Source: an uncultured Ruminococcus sp.
Lineage (GTDB): Bacteria; Bacillota; Clostridia; Oscillospirales; Ruminococcaceae
Direction: 5' to 3'
Length of the DNA stretch: 31,721 bases
Assembly (NCBI GenBank): GCA_937902395.1
Contig: CALGTV010000108.1
Location: forward strand, 1-31,721
A model generated the notes under the pieces. The model was not told the origin of the DNA and made no database searches. It saw only the letters and a list, made by a program, of their open reading frames with translations. Below, in pieces: positions 16,802-24,795 of the stretch. Numbering within the stretch: the first letter of the stretch is position 1; each line of letters begins with the position of its first letter. The position numbers and the translations under genes were made by a program.

Positions 16802-18136
16802 ATGAAAAGAATATGGAATTTTTTTAATACATTAAATGAGTTCGTTTATATATGTGATTTGGAGACGGACGAATTGATTTATATGAATGACAGAACACTT
16901 AAAACATATGGTCTTAATTCACGCGAGGAAATGCAGGGAAAAAAATGTTATGAGATACTTCATAACAGCTCAACAAGGTGTAAGAACTGTATTAATAATA
17001 AGCTTAAAAAAGGTGAATTTGTGGAGAGTAAGTTTTATAATCCACGGGTAAAAAAGCATCTGCTTACAAAGGATACAATTGTTGAGTATAAGGATAAGCT
17101 TTATCGTCTTAATATTTCAATCGATGTCAGTGAACAGGAAAAATATAATCAGGCTGTAAGAAAATATGAAAATCTTGAAGCTACTGTAAATGAGGCAATT
17201 AGGACAGCTATGCAGGCACATAATCCTGATACGGCAATTGATATTGTTCTTGAATACCTTGGAAAAGCTCTCGACGGTGAGAGGACTTATGTCATTGAAA
17301 AATGCGAAGATAATTATGATAAAAACACATATGAATGGGTTGCTAAAGGTGTAACTCCGTCAATTGAGTTGCTTCAGAGTGTGCCCCCTGAGGTTTGTGC
17401 GGATTGGTACAACTCTTTTGACAGTGGAAATCCTATTGTAATCGAGGATATTGAGGATATCAAAGAGAAAAACTATCAGCAGTATGAAACGCTGAAAATA
17501 CAGAATATAAATTCCATTGTTGTTGTACCATTGGTGTATGAGGGAAAAGTAATAGGCTTTTATGGAATTGACAATCCTCCTATCCATGATATGAATTATG
17601 TTGAAAATATGCTGAAAATTACAGGATATTTTATTGTATCACAGATTCAGATGCGTAATCTTATACATGAGCTTCATGATATGAGTTATCGCGACCAGCT
17701 TACAAAAATCGGCAATAGACACGCAATGAGAAAGTACGTTAAGGATATGAATAAAAGTCGTAGTATCGGCGTAGTTTATTGCGATATTACAGGTCTGAAA
17801 CGCGTAAATGACAATGAGGGACATGCCGCAGGAGATACCCTGATAAAAATGTGCTGTTCATTTGTAGATGAGTTTTATAATGACTATGGAGTATTTCGTA
17901 TCGGTGGAGATGAAATCATTGCATTGTGTTCCTGTATCGGCAAGGATGAATTTGAGTCGCGTGAAAAGCGTTTCAGAGAGGCTATAGCTGAGCGGAAAAT
18001 CCCACTTGCTATAGGATTTTCATGGCAGAAAACAAGCGGCGAAAGTATAGGAGAAATTTTGCACGAGGCTGAAAAGGCAATGTATGACGATAAATCAGCA
18101 TTTTATAAGGCTTCGGGTATTGAGAGAAGAAGATAA
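16802..18136 (+). CDS. PAS-GAF-GGDEF diguanylate cyclase
   Basis: 444-aa cytosolic signalling protein, with no membrane helix, expected to make c-di-GMP from two GTP. Residues 1-115 are a PAS domain (FVYICDLETDELIYMND, then a CKNC Cys pair as in related Firmicute PAS domains, which might bind a metal or sense redox). Residues 125-285 fit a GAF domain (AIDIVLEYLGKALDGERTYVIE, SIVVVPLVYEGKVIGFYGIDN). Residues 290-440 are a GGDEF domain with YRDQLTKIGNRHAM, DITGLKRVNDNEGHAAGD and an intact catalytic RIGGDEI (G368-I372); the last Phe is Ile but the metal and GTP residues are kept. No RxxD inhibitory site is seen five residues before the motif. The ATG follows GGGGAGGTG. Confidence 0.9.
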   Translation: MKRIWNFFNTLNEFVYICDLETDELIYMNDRTLKTYGLNSREEMQGKKCYEILHNSSTRCKNCINNKLKKGEFVESKFYNPRVKKHLLTKDTIVEYKDKLYRLNISIDVSEQEKYNQAVRKYENLEATVNEAIRTAMQAHNPDTAIDIVLEYLGKALDGERTYVIEKCEDNYDKNTYEWVAKGVTPSIELLQSVPPEVCADWYNSFDSGNPIVIEDIEDIKEKNYQQYETLKIQNINSIVVVPLVYEGKVIGFYGIDNPPIHDMNYVENMLKITGYFIVSQIQMRNLIHELHDMSYRDQLTKIGNRHAMRKYVKDMNKSRSIGVVYCDITGLKRVNDNEGHAAGDTLIKMCCSFVDEFYNDYGVFRIGGDEIIALCSCIGKDEFESREKRFREAIAERKIPLAIGFSWQKTSGESIGEILHEAEKAMYDDKSAFYKASGIERRR

Positions 18137-18152
18137 GGGAAATTATAAAAAA

Positions 18153-18183
18153 GCTGTCAGGAACCTGAAAGGTAACTGACAGC
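18153..18183. terminator. Bidirectional intrinsic terminator
   Basis: GCTGTCAG and CTGACAGC arms with a 15-nt loop, flanked by A and T tracts on each side. It separates the diguanylate cyclase from the convergent pyruvate formate-lyase operon. Confidence 0.85.
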
Positions 18184-18189
18184 ATCTTT

Positions 18190-18429
18190 TTATAACTTAT
18201 CATGGAATGTACGTGAAATGATATCGTCCTGCTGCTCTTTTGTAAGTTTTACAAAGTTGACAGCGTAACCTGATACTCTTACAGTGAGCTGAGGATATTT
18301 TTCAGGATGCGCCTGAGCGTCAAGGAGAGTTTCCTTTGTGAATACGTTTACATTGAGGTGGTGTCCGCCTTTTTCAACGTATCCGTCCAGCAATTCGATG
18401 AGATTATCAATTTGATTCTGATTTTCCAT
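18190..18429 (-). CDS. Stand-alone glycyl-radical subunit of pyruvate formate-lyase (GrcA-like)
   Basis: 79-aa protein equivalent to the C-terminal glycyl-radical domain of pyruvate formate-lyase. GGHHLNVNVFTKETLLDA (21-38), HPEKYPQLTVRVSGYAVNF (41-59, radical Gly at G54) and LTKEQQDDIISRTFH match the end of ordinary PFL closely. E. coli GrcA is a spare radical domain beside a full-length PFL; here the catalytic chain has no radical domain of its own, so this gene is expected to be essential for activity. The ATG is 2 bp after the stop of the 65-aa gene, with AGGAGG inside that gene's last codons. Radical installation would need a PFL-activating enzyme, which is not in this window. Confidence 0.9.
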   Translation of the reverse strand: MENQNQIDNLIELLDGYVEKGGHHLNVNVFTKETLLDAQAHPEKYPQLTVRVSGYAVNFVKLTKEQQDDIISRTFHDKL

Positions 18430-18431
18430 AA

Positions 18432-18629
18432 TTAATCCTCCTGTTCGTCATCAATAGCGTTTTCGGTTGGCTGACAGCAAGCGCCTTTTCCACAGTATTC
18501 AGCACTTTTTATCACATTAACTGTCATATCGTCTTCGGAATTAACAATCACATTTACATGACCGCTGCCCTCTGACATAAGGGAATCTATGAGTTCTGCA
18601 AGTTCTTGTGGGTTCTGGGAGTTATTCAT
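18432..18629 (-). CDS. Small Cys-containing peptide between the split PFL subunits (65 aa)
   Basis: No named family recognised. The gene overlaps the reading space of its neighbours tightly: its ATG at 18627-18629 follows GAGGA by 5 nt, 1 nt after the TGA of the catalytic subunit, and it ends 2 bp before the glycyl-radical subunit. Residues 10-30 (LAELIDSLMSEGSGHVNVIVN) resemble the first half of that radical subunit (LIELLDGYVEKGGHHLNVNV), but no radical loop follows. Instead there is YCGKGACC (Cys 46, 51, 52) and an acidic tail. It looks like a diverged duplication. A structural, protective or activase-docking role for a PFL complex is possible; all of these are inference. Confidence 0.75.
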   Translation of the reverse strand: MNNSQNPQELAELIDSLMSEGSGHVNVIVNSEDDMTVNVIKSAEYCGKGACCQPTENAIDDEQED

Positions 18630-18630
18630 A

Positions 18631-20700
18631 TCATTCCTCATTTCTCATCTTGTCAAGGTCGATATCGCCCACGAATATCTGCATATCTTTACCGAGTGCA
18701 TCGGGGATAATTGAGAATGTGTTGGAGATACCGTCCTGAGCCTGACGGAATGGAAGCTTTGCTACTGAAGCAAGGGAAGCTGCTGCGCCATGAGTATCTC
18801 TGCCATGCATAGGATTTGCGCCCGGTGCAAGAGGAATACCCATTTTTCTTCCGTCGGGTGTATTGCCTGTTTTCTTGCCGTATACCACGTTGGAAGTGAT
18901 TGTAAGGATTGACATTGTAGGCACGCCGTCACGATAGGTGTGGTGCTTTCTTATGCAGTCCATGAATTTGCGAACAACTGAAACTGCAATTTCGTCAACA
19001 CGGTCGTCGTTGTTTCCGTATTTTGGGAAATCGCCCTCGACTTCGTAGTCGGTAACAATTCCGTTCTCATCGCGGATAACTTTGACCTTAGCATATTTTA
19101 TAGCGGAAAGGGAATCGGCAACAACTGAAAGTCCCGCGATACCAGTAGCAAAATAACGCTTTACATTTCTGTCGTGGAGAGCCATCTGAAGTCTTTCATA
19201 GCTGTATTTATCGTGCATAAAGTGTATAACATTAAGTGTATTTACATAAAGCCCTGCAAGCCACTCCATCATAGCCTCATACTTGTCCATTACGTCATCG
19301 TAATCGAGGTAATCGCCCTCAACTGCGCGGAATTTAGGGCCGACCTGAACTTTCATTCTTTCGTCGATACCACCGTTTATAGCATAAAGGAGACATTTAG
19401 CAAGATTTGCTCTTGCACCGAAGAACTGCATTTCCTTGCCTACTCTCATAGAGGATACACAGCAGGCGATAGCGTAGTCGTCACCATGAATAACACGCAT
19501 CATGTCGTCGTTTTCGTACTGTATGGATGATGTTCTGATAGACATTTTAGCACAGTATTCCTTGAATTTTCTGGGAAGCTTCTTAGACCAGAGAACTGTC
19601 ATGTTAGGTTCTGGGGCTGTTCCGAGATTGTCAAGGGTATGAAGATATCTGAAACTATTCTTTGTTACAAGATGATGACCGTCAACATCAACTCCGCCGA
19701 TAGATTCTGTAATCCATGTTGGGTCACCTGAGAAAAGCTCATTATATTCAGGAGTGCGTGCAAATTTTACAATACGGAGCTTCATAATGAAATGGTCAAT
19801 AAGCTCCTGTGCCTGTTCTTCTGTAAGGATTCCATTATCGATATCACGCTGAATATATATATCAAGGAATGTGGAAGTACGTCCCAGAGACATAGCCGCG
19901 CCGTTCTGTTCCTTTACGGCGGCAAGATAGCCAAAGTAAAGCCACTGTACTGCCTCTTTTGCTGTAGCGGCGGGGCGTGAAATATCGAATCCGTAGATTT
20001 TACCAAGCTCTTTCAGTTCTTCAAGAGCACGTACCTGCTCTGCGAGCTCCTCACGGAGACGGATATTTTTTGAGGTCATACGAACAAGGGAAGTATCAAT
20101 CTGGTGCTTCTTATCATTGATGAGCATATCAATACCATAAAGTGCAACTCGTCTGTAGTCGCCGATAATACGACCTCTGCCGTATGCGTCAGGGAGACCT
20201 GTAATAATTGCGGATTTTCTTGCAAGTCTCATTTCTGGGGTATATGCGTCAAACACGCCCTGATTGTGCGTTTTTCTGTATTTTGTGAATATTTTTACAA
20301 TTTCAGGATTTACTTCATAACCGTATTGTGAGCAGGCATTCTGCGCCATGCGTATGCCTCCGAAAGGTTGGAGTGAACGTTTGAAAGGCTTGTCTGTCTG
20401 AAGTCCCACAATTTGTTCGAGGTCTTTATTGAGATAACCAGCATCGTGAGAGGTGATAGTGGAGACGATATCAGTATCCATATCGAGAACACCGCCATTT
20501 TCACGTTCCTTACGTGTAAGCTCCATAATCTGTTCCCAGAGCTTTTTTGTAGCTTCTGTAGGAGGTGCGAGGAAACTTTCATCGCCGTCATATGCGGTAT
20601 AATTTTTCTTAATAAAATCGCGGACATTTACTGTTGAAGACCAGCGGCCCTGATTAAATCCTTCCCATTCCTTTGGATATTCGTTTATTAAATGAAGCAT
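18631..20700 (-). CDS. pflB: Pyruvate formate-lyase catalytic subunit lacking the glycyl-radical domain
   Basis: 689-aa cytosolic chain that converts pyruvate and CoA to acetyl-CoA and formate. The N-terminal PFL domain is complete, and the catalytic Cys pair is present in YAIACCVSSMRVGKEMQFF (C413-C414). The chain then follows the family through QVGPKFRAVEGD, SALSVVADSLSAIKY-like residues and ISNTFSIIPDALGKD, but stops after an unrelated tail (MQIFVGDIDLDKMRNEE). Ordinary PFL is about 750-760 residues and ends with the RVSGYAVNF radical loop, absent here and encoded at 18190-18429. The start is the ATG at 20700, with GGAG about 10 nt upstream. Consensus promoter and a palindrome lie upstream. 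Confidence 0.93.
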   Translation of the reverse strand: MLHLINEYPKEWEGFNQGRWSSTVNVRDFIKKNYTAYDGDESFLAPPTEATKKLWEQIMELTRKERENGGVLDMDTDIVSTITSHDAGYLNKDLEQIVGLQTDKPFKRSLQPFGGIRMAQNACSQYGYEVNPEIVKIFTKYRKTHNQGVFDAYTPEMRLARKSAIITGLPDAYGRGRIIGDYRRVALYGIDMLINDKKHQIDTSLVRMTSKNIRLREELAEQVRALEELKELGKIYGFDISRPAATAKEAVQWLYFGYLAAVKEQNGAAMSLGRTSTFLDIYIQRDIDNGILTEEQAQELIDHFIMKLRIVKFARTPEYNELFSGDPTWITESIGGVDVDGHHLVTKNSFRYLHTLDNLGTAPEPNMTVLWSKKLPRKFKEYCAKMSIRTSSIQYENDDMMRVIHGDDYAIACCVSSMRVGKEMQFFGARANLAKCLLYAINGGIDERMKVQVGPKFRAVEGDYLDYDDVMDKYEAMMEWLAGLYVNTLNVIHFMHDKYSYERLQMALHDRNVKRYFATGIAGLSVVADSLSAIKYAKVKVIRDENGIVTDYEVEGDFPKYGNNDDRVDEIAVSVVRKFMDCIRKHHTYRDGVPTMSILTITSNVVYGKKTGNTPDGRKMGIPLAPGANPMHGRDTHGAAASLASVAKLPFRQAQDGISNTFSIIPDALGKDMQIFVGDIDLDKMRNEE

Positions 20701-20737
20701 AGCATCAGTTCTCCTTTTCCTTTTTTTATATAGGGGG

Positions 20738-20749
20738 TTGCTATAGCAA
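20738..20749. promoter_or_regulatory. Palindrome in the pfl leader, candidate operator
   Basis: TTGCTATAGCAA is a perfect 12-bp palindrome, extended by GG/CC-type flanks (ggTTGCTATAGCAAtaacc). It lies about 18-30 nt downstream of the -10 box, where a repressor could block transcription. It is shorter than and different from the known Rex site (TTGTTAA-N4-TTAACAA). Confidence 0.45.
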
Positions 20750-20766
20750 TAACCTGTTTCAATTAA

Positions 20767-20795
20767 ATTATAACATATTGTGCAAGCTATGTCAA
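20767..20795 (-). promoter_or_regulatory. Consensus promoter of the pfl operon
   Basis: Minus strand TTGACA (20790-20795), a 17-bp spacer and TATAAT (20767-20772), giving a leader of about 60 nt. Confidence 0.88.
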
Positions 20796-20837
20796 TCTGA
20801 AAAAGTATTAAGAAATATTGTGTTATTTTGTGAACTT

Positions 20838-20875
20838 GTTAAAAAAATGCGCAGGAAGAAGTACCTACGCATTTT
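20838..20875 (-). terminator. Intrinsic terminator of the AI-2E-type gene
   Basis: A 12-bp stem with one mismatch (20844-20855 against 20864-20875), an 8-nt loop and a T7 tract on the minus strand, immediately after the AI-2E-type gene and upstream of the pfl promoter. Confidence 0.82.
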
Positions 20876-20878
20876 AAG

Positions 20879-22159
20879 TTATTTTTTTGAAGTTTTGTTT
20901 TTTTCAGCAGATTTATTTTTTCTTGAGTTTTTTTCTGTGCTAGTTTTCTTATCTTTTTTAAAGCTGAATATTTTTTTTGATGAGCTGTCTTTCTTATTTT
21001 CTTCGATTTGTTTTATTCCGAGATAGCTTTCTCTGTTTTCCAGATGTTCAAATAAAAGCTTGTATGCTGTTGCGGCACAGGGAACACCCACAAGCATACC
21101 GACAATTCCGCCGAGACCTCCGCCGACAGTTACTGCAGCAAGTACCCATATTCCAGGCAAACCTATGGAGTTTCCAACAACTTTTGGATATATAATGTTT
21201 CCCTCGAGCTGTTGGAGTATAACAAGGAATATAATAAATATAAGTGCCTGCATGGGATTTTCCGTACATATAATAAATGCGCTTATACCTGCACCGAGAA
21301 ATGCACCAACAATTGGAATAAGAGAAGTAACACCTACAAGAACACCACTCATAGCGGCATAGGGGAGTTGAAGTATTTTCATTCCGATAAAACAGAAGCA
21401 TCCCAGAAGTATTGCTTCGATAAACTGACCGATGAAAAAGCTTTGAAATGTATCATTTGCAGTTCTGCATACTTTATTTACCTTATAATTGGTAGATTCT
21501 TTGAAAAGAACAGTCTGAAAACGGTTTGTATCCGAGAGCAGCTTATCTTTTCGCGCAAGCAGATATATAGCGAATATTATCGCAATAACTATATTTGTTA
21601 TTGTACCTGCAAGAGAGCCGACTATTCCGACGGCAGATGATATAATGCCCATAACTCCTGTTTTAAGGAAGCTTGCGGCTTTTTCCGTAATGCTTGCCCA
21701 ATCCAGCGATTTTACATCGAATTCATTATAAAGTGCCATGGCTTCTTTTTGGATATCCGGGTATTCTTCAAGCATTTTAAAGGCATAATTGCTTAACTTG
21801 TCGATAAGAGGCGGTATTTCTTCAAATATTAGCTTGAATGCATTGATTAACTCAGGGATAACTATTTTCAGAATAAGTGCAATTATCGCAAATACAATAA
21901 GAAACGAAAGAACAATACAGACCGGTCTTCGTGCACTTTGTATGCCTTTTGATGTGGTATTGGGGAAATATCGTTTTTCAAGTCCGCTTAGAATGATATT
22001 GAAGATGTAGGCGATAACAGCTCCAAGCAGCAGGGGATAAACTGCGGCAAAGAGTACCCCGAGAAGTTTTGCGAAAAGTCCGAAATTCTTGATTACAAGG
22101 CAAACCGCAATTACAAGAAATGCTATTATTATATAGCGTTTCAATTCCTTTTTTTCCAT
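20879..22159 (-). CDS. AI-2E family membrane protein
   Basis: 426-aa polytopic membrane protein of the AI-2E family (formerly UPF0118/PerM). There are two helices near the N-terminus (IIIAFLVIAVCLVI and LLGVLFAAVYPLLLGAVIAY), another near residues 75-95, an extended loop, then several helices from about residue 165 to 345. The family GVLVGVTSLIPIVGAFLGAGISA and WVLAAVTVGGGLGGIVGMLVGVP segments are present. The C-terminal 60 residues are a Lys/Ser-rich cytosolic tail. Family members include autoinducer-2 exporters and Na+/H+ antiporters, so the substrate cannot be read from sequence. The ATG follows GGAGGATTTCT; a TATAAT lies at 22192-22197 without a good -35. Confidence 0.9.
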   Translation of the reverse strand: MEKKELKRYIIIAFLVIAVCLVIKNFGLFAKLLGVLFAAVYPLLLGAVIAYIFNIILSGLEKRYFPNTTSKGIQSARRPVCIVLSFLIVFAIIALILKIVIPELINAFKLIFEEIPPLIDKLSNYAFKMLEEYPDIQKEAMALYNEFDVKSLDWASITEKAASFLKTGVMGIISSAVGIVGSLAGTITNIVIAIIFAIYLLARKDKLLSDTNRFQTVLFKESTNYKVNKVCRTANDTFQSFFIGQFIEAILLGCFCFIGMKILQLPYAAMSGVLVGVTSLIPIVGAFLGAGISAFIICTENPMQALIFIIFLVILQQLEGNIIYPKVVGNSIGLPGIWVLAAVTVGGGLGGIVGMLVGVPCAATAYKLLFEHLENRESYLGIKQIEENKKDSSSKKIFSFKKDKKTSTEKNSRKNKSAEKNKTSKK

Positions 22160-22287
22160 AGAAATCCTCCAATAAAAATCTATACACGTTTATTATACAA
22201 TTCGTATGTGTATTTAAAGTGTTAGATGTGTAAAAATATTTATAACAAAATAAATGTTTTACATTTCTTTTCAGATATATCGCAATA

Positions 22288-22316
22288 TTGACGAAAAACG
22301 CATTTAATGGTATAAT
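22288..22316 (+). promoter_or_regulatory. Promoter of the degenerate GGDEF gene
   Basis: TTGACG (22288-22293), a 17-bp spacer and TATAAT (22311-22316), 30 bp upstream of the start codon. Confidence 0.82.
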
Positions 22317-22346
22317 AAAAGCACGAAAACTGAAAGGAGGCAGTAT

Positions 22347-24113
22347 ATGAACAATTCAATTTACAAAATAGGCAGGGTTATTGTTGACAAAAGTCTCCAT
22401 ACCCAAAGTGGAAACGAGCGCTTTTTCAGCTACTTTGGAAATGATGTTACTTACTCAATACGCCGTACAATTGATGATGAGGATTATCCAAGACTTGCTG
22501 AATGTATGGAAAAGGTTGAAATTGGTGTTTCTCAGCATACGGTTATTCGCATGAAAGGCATAAATGGTCAACTCAGGTGGATTCTCGCAGTTGTACGAAT
22601 AATGGAAAACAATTCTGAGCCTATGTATATTATTGATTTCAGCGATGTTTTTTCACTCAACCGTATTTCAGCGGAAAAAGAGCAGCTTATTTTAGAATAT
22701 CGCTATATTATGAGCCTTTCTTCTGATATTGCTTTTGAGTATAGCTTTGAAACTCGGCATATTCGTATATATATGCAGGATTGCTGCCGAGAAAATATTC
22801 TTGTTGACGAAGAACTTGAAAAATGGCGTGACAGTTCTATTGAATCGGGCTGGATATTGTCTCGTTATATCGACACTTTCAACAGTCTTTGCCGCGATAT
22901 AAAAAATGGTGTTTACCGCTTTGATTATGAATTTGAATCTTCGATACTTACACGGGGTAAAACAAGAGAGATGTGCCTTTTCAGAGGTATAACGCGCTCG
23001 GTTGATCCGAAAACCCGTAAGGTCAGCGGATTGATTTCTGTTGTAAGTTCCCGACAGAAATCAAAGGATATTAACCTTGCCCTTGAAGCGAACAGGGATT
23101 CGCTTTCAGGACTTCTCAATAAGCGTGCAGTAACTTCCTACGCTATGGAACTGCTTGCAGAAAATCCACGCTGTAACGTGAATTTTGTAATACTTGATAT
23201 CGATAATTTTACAGATATAAACGCAAATTATGGTCATTTATTCGGTGATGAGGTAGTATATACTGTTGCAGGTATTGTTAAAAAAGAGCTTGGTACAAGG
23301 GGATTTGCGGGGCGTATAAGCGGCGCCGGATTCCTTATAGTTATTGAAAATACCCATGACGAAGAGGATTTGCGAGGGATTCTTAGGGCTATCAGAACTA
23401 ATACTGAGCTTTCCTTTAATGGACGATTTGAAAATTTCCGTTTGACCTGTTCAATGGGAATTTCCACATATCCAAAAGACAGCAAAGACTACGATGAACT
23501 GTTCATGCAGGCAGATAAGGCACTGTATATCGCACAGCAAAAGGGACAGAATAGATATGTTATATACGACATTGATAAGCATGGCAGAGTTGAAAGAGAT
23601 ATCGAAAATAAAATTGCATATCTCAGCGGAAACAAAGATTCCAACGATAAGCTTACATTTGCCGCAAATCTTTCTGAAAGTCTTGTTTACGGTCGCATTC
23701 CCGATATATCAGTTCTTCTTGAACAAATACGTTCAGCTTTTGGGATTGACGATATATGCGTATTTGCTGGAAATGATATGAGCCTTATACTCAGCTGTGG
23801 AAATGCTTCAAGCAGAAACGCGGCATATCTCCTTGAAAATAGTTATACTGAGCGATTTTCAGGTGACGGCTTGTTTGCTATAGATAATGTAAATGAGCTT
23901 GAGGGACGTGATGACAACGCCTTCGCACAGCTTACTGCTGAGAATATCGGCGGTGCAGTGCAGTATCTTATGACCGATGAAAGCATGATTAAGGGTGTAA
24001 TTTCTTTCTGTTATATCGGCAGATTCAAAAAATGGGCGGTGTCTGATATGAATTATTTTGCGATTCTTGGCAGGGTTATAACTTCTATACTTAAAAAGCA
24101 GGCGTTTATATAA
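22347..24113 (+). CDS. GGDEF-domain protein with a lost catalytic motif
   Basis: 588-aa cytosolic protein. The first 110 residues resemble a PAS domain (HTVIRMKGINGQLRWILAVVRIMENN), followed by a second PAS-like region (residues 120-240). A GGDEF fold follows (residues 245-410): NRDSLSGLLNKRAV, ILDIDNFTDINANYGHLFGDEV and CSMGISTYPKDSKDYDELFMQADKALYIAQQKGQNRY are typical, but the active site reads RISGAGF (S325-F329) instead of GGDEF. Diguanylate cyclase activity is therefore unlikely; a GTP or c-di-GMP sensing role is possible. The last 150 residues may form a GAF-like domain (ISVLLEQIRSAFGIDDICVFAG). The ATG has a strong AAAGGAGG site. Confidence 0.88.
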   Translation: MNNSIYKIGRVIVDKSLHTQSGNERFFSYFGNDVTYSIRRTIDDEDYPRLAECMEKVEIGVSQHTVIRMKGINGQLRWILAVVRIMENNSEPMYIIDFSDVFSLNRISAEKEQLILEYRYIMSLSSDIAFEYSFETRHIRIYMQDCCRENILVDEELEKWRDSSIESGWILSRYIDTFNSLCRDIKNGVYRFDYEFESSILTRGKTREMCLFRGITRSVDPKTRKVSGLISVVSSRQKSKDINLALEANRDSLSGLLNKRAVTSYAMELLAENPRCNVNFVILDIDNFTDINANYGHLFGDEVVYTVAGIVKKELGTRGFAGRISGAGFLIVIENTHDEEDLRGILRAIRTNTELSFNGRFENFRLTCSMGISTYPKDSKDYDELFMQADKALYIAQQKGQNRYVIYDIDKHGRVERDIENKIAYLSGNKDSNDKLTFAANLSESLVYGRIPDISVLLEQIRSAFGIDDICVFAGNDMSLILSCGNASSRNAAYLLENSYTERFSGDGLFAIDNVNELEGRDDNAFAQLTAENIGGAVQYLMTDESMIKGVISFCYIGRFKKWAVSDMNYFAILGRVITSILKKQAFI

Positions 24114-24130
24114 GGGAACCATAATAAAAT

Positions 24131-24166
24131 CCCCACAGCGATACAAAATCGTTGTGGGGGTTGTGT
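24131..24166. terminator. Bidirectional intrinsic terminator
   Basis: A 12-bp GC-rich stem (CCCCACAGCGAT against ATCGTTGTGGGG, one G-U), a 5-nt loop and T-rich flanks in both directions, between convergent genes. Confidence 0.88.
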
Positions 24167-24167
24167 T

Positions 24168-24686
24168 TTATCCAAACATTTTAGCAAATACTTCGGGGAA
24201 TCCGTAGCAGAGAGTACACATAATAGCAGAAGCAAGACAAAGTCCAAGGAATATTGCAGGTACAGCCTTTTTCAGCGGAATCTTACGGAGAGAGGCAATA
24301 AGTGAGCCTGTCCATGCTCCTGTGCCGGGAAGCGGAATTCCTACAAAGAGAAGCAGGAATATGAATTCGCCCTTTTCCATAGAAGAACTTTTGTTCATTG
24401 CTTTATCTTCAAGATATACAACCATTTTTGTAAGTAATGGAACTTTATGTTTTTTCAAAAAATCAAAGATTTTATCAATAAACAGCAGTATAAATGGGAT
24501 TGGAAGAATATTTCCAAGCATACACAACCATATAGCCTTTATAAGCTCCATGTCGAGAACACGTGCTGCTATTATTCCTCCTCTGAGTTCGATAATGGGC
24601 AGAATGGAGACAAGGAATGGTACAGCCCATTCGGGAATTTCATGTTCTGCAAGCCATGTAGTCAGTGATTCAGTTATTCCACTCAT
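24168..24686 (-). CDS. Small multidrug export family (COG2426) membrane protein
   Basis: 172-aa integral membrane protein of the putative small multidrug export family. Visible features are WAVPFLVSILPIIELRGGIIAA, a helix pair around residues 43-72, the loop KVPLLTKMVVYLEDKAMNKSSSMEKGEFIFLLLFVGIPLPGTGAWTGSLIA with the conserved IPLPGTGAWTG, and a last helix with AIFLGLCLASAIMCTL. The transport function of the family has little direct support. The start is the ATG at 24684-24686, 9 nt after AAAGGA; a TTG eight codons upstream is less likely. Confidence 0.85.
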   Translation of the reverse strand: MSGITESLTTWLAEHEIPEWAVPFLVSILPIIELRGGIIAARVLDMELIKAIWLCMLGNILPIPFILLFIDKIFDFLKKHKVPLLTKMVVYLEDKAMNKSSSMEKGEFIFLLLFVGIPLPGTGAWTGSLIASLRKIPLKKAVPAIFLGLCLASAIMCTLCYGFPEVFAKMFG

Positions 24687-24721
24687 ATTTATAATTCCTT
24701 TCAAAAACAAAGATTACCATA

Positions 24722-24750
24722 ATTATTGCATATTTTAAGACTATAGTCAA
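24722..24750 (-). promoter_or_regulatory. Promoter of the small export protein gene
   Basis: Minus strand TTGACT (24745-24750), a 17-bp spacer and AATAAT (24722-24727). The -10 differs by one base from consensus. Confidence 0.6.
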
Positions 24751-24795
24751 GGATTTTCAAGAAATTTTCAAAATGTTCGATTTTTAGTACGAATT

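Noticed and set aside
18631..18700. Frameshift or sequencing error as the cause of the split PFL
   Set aside because: The catalytic chain ends in a novel tail, and each downstream gene has its own ribosome site and start; no single-base change restores a normal fused PFL.
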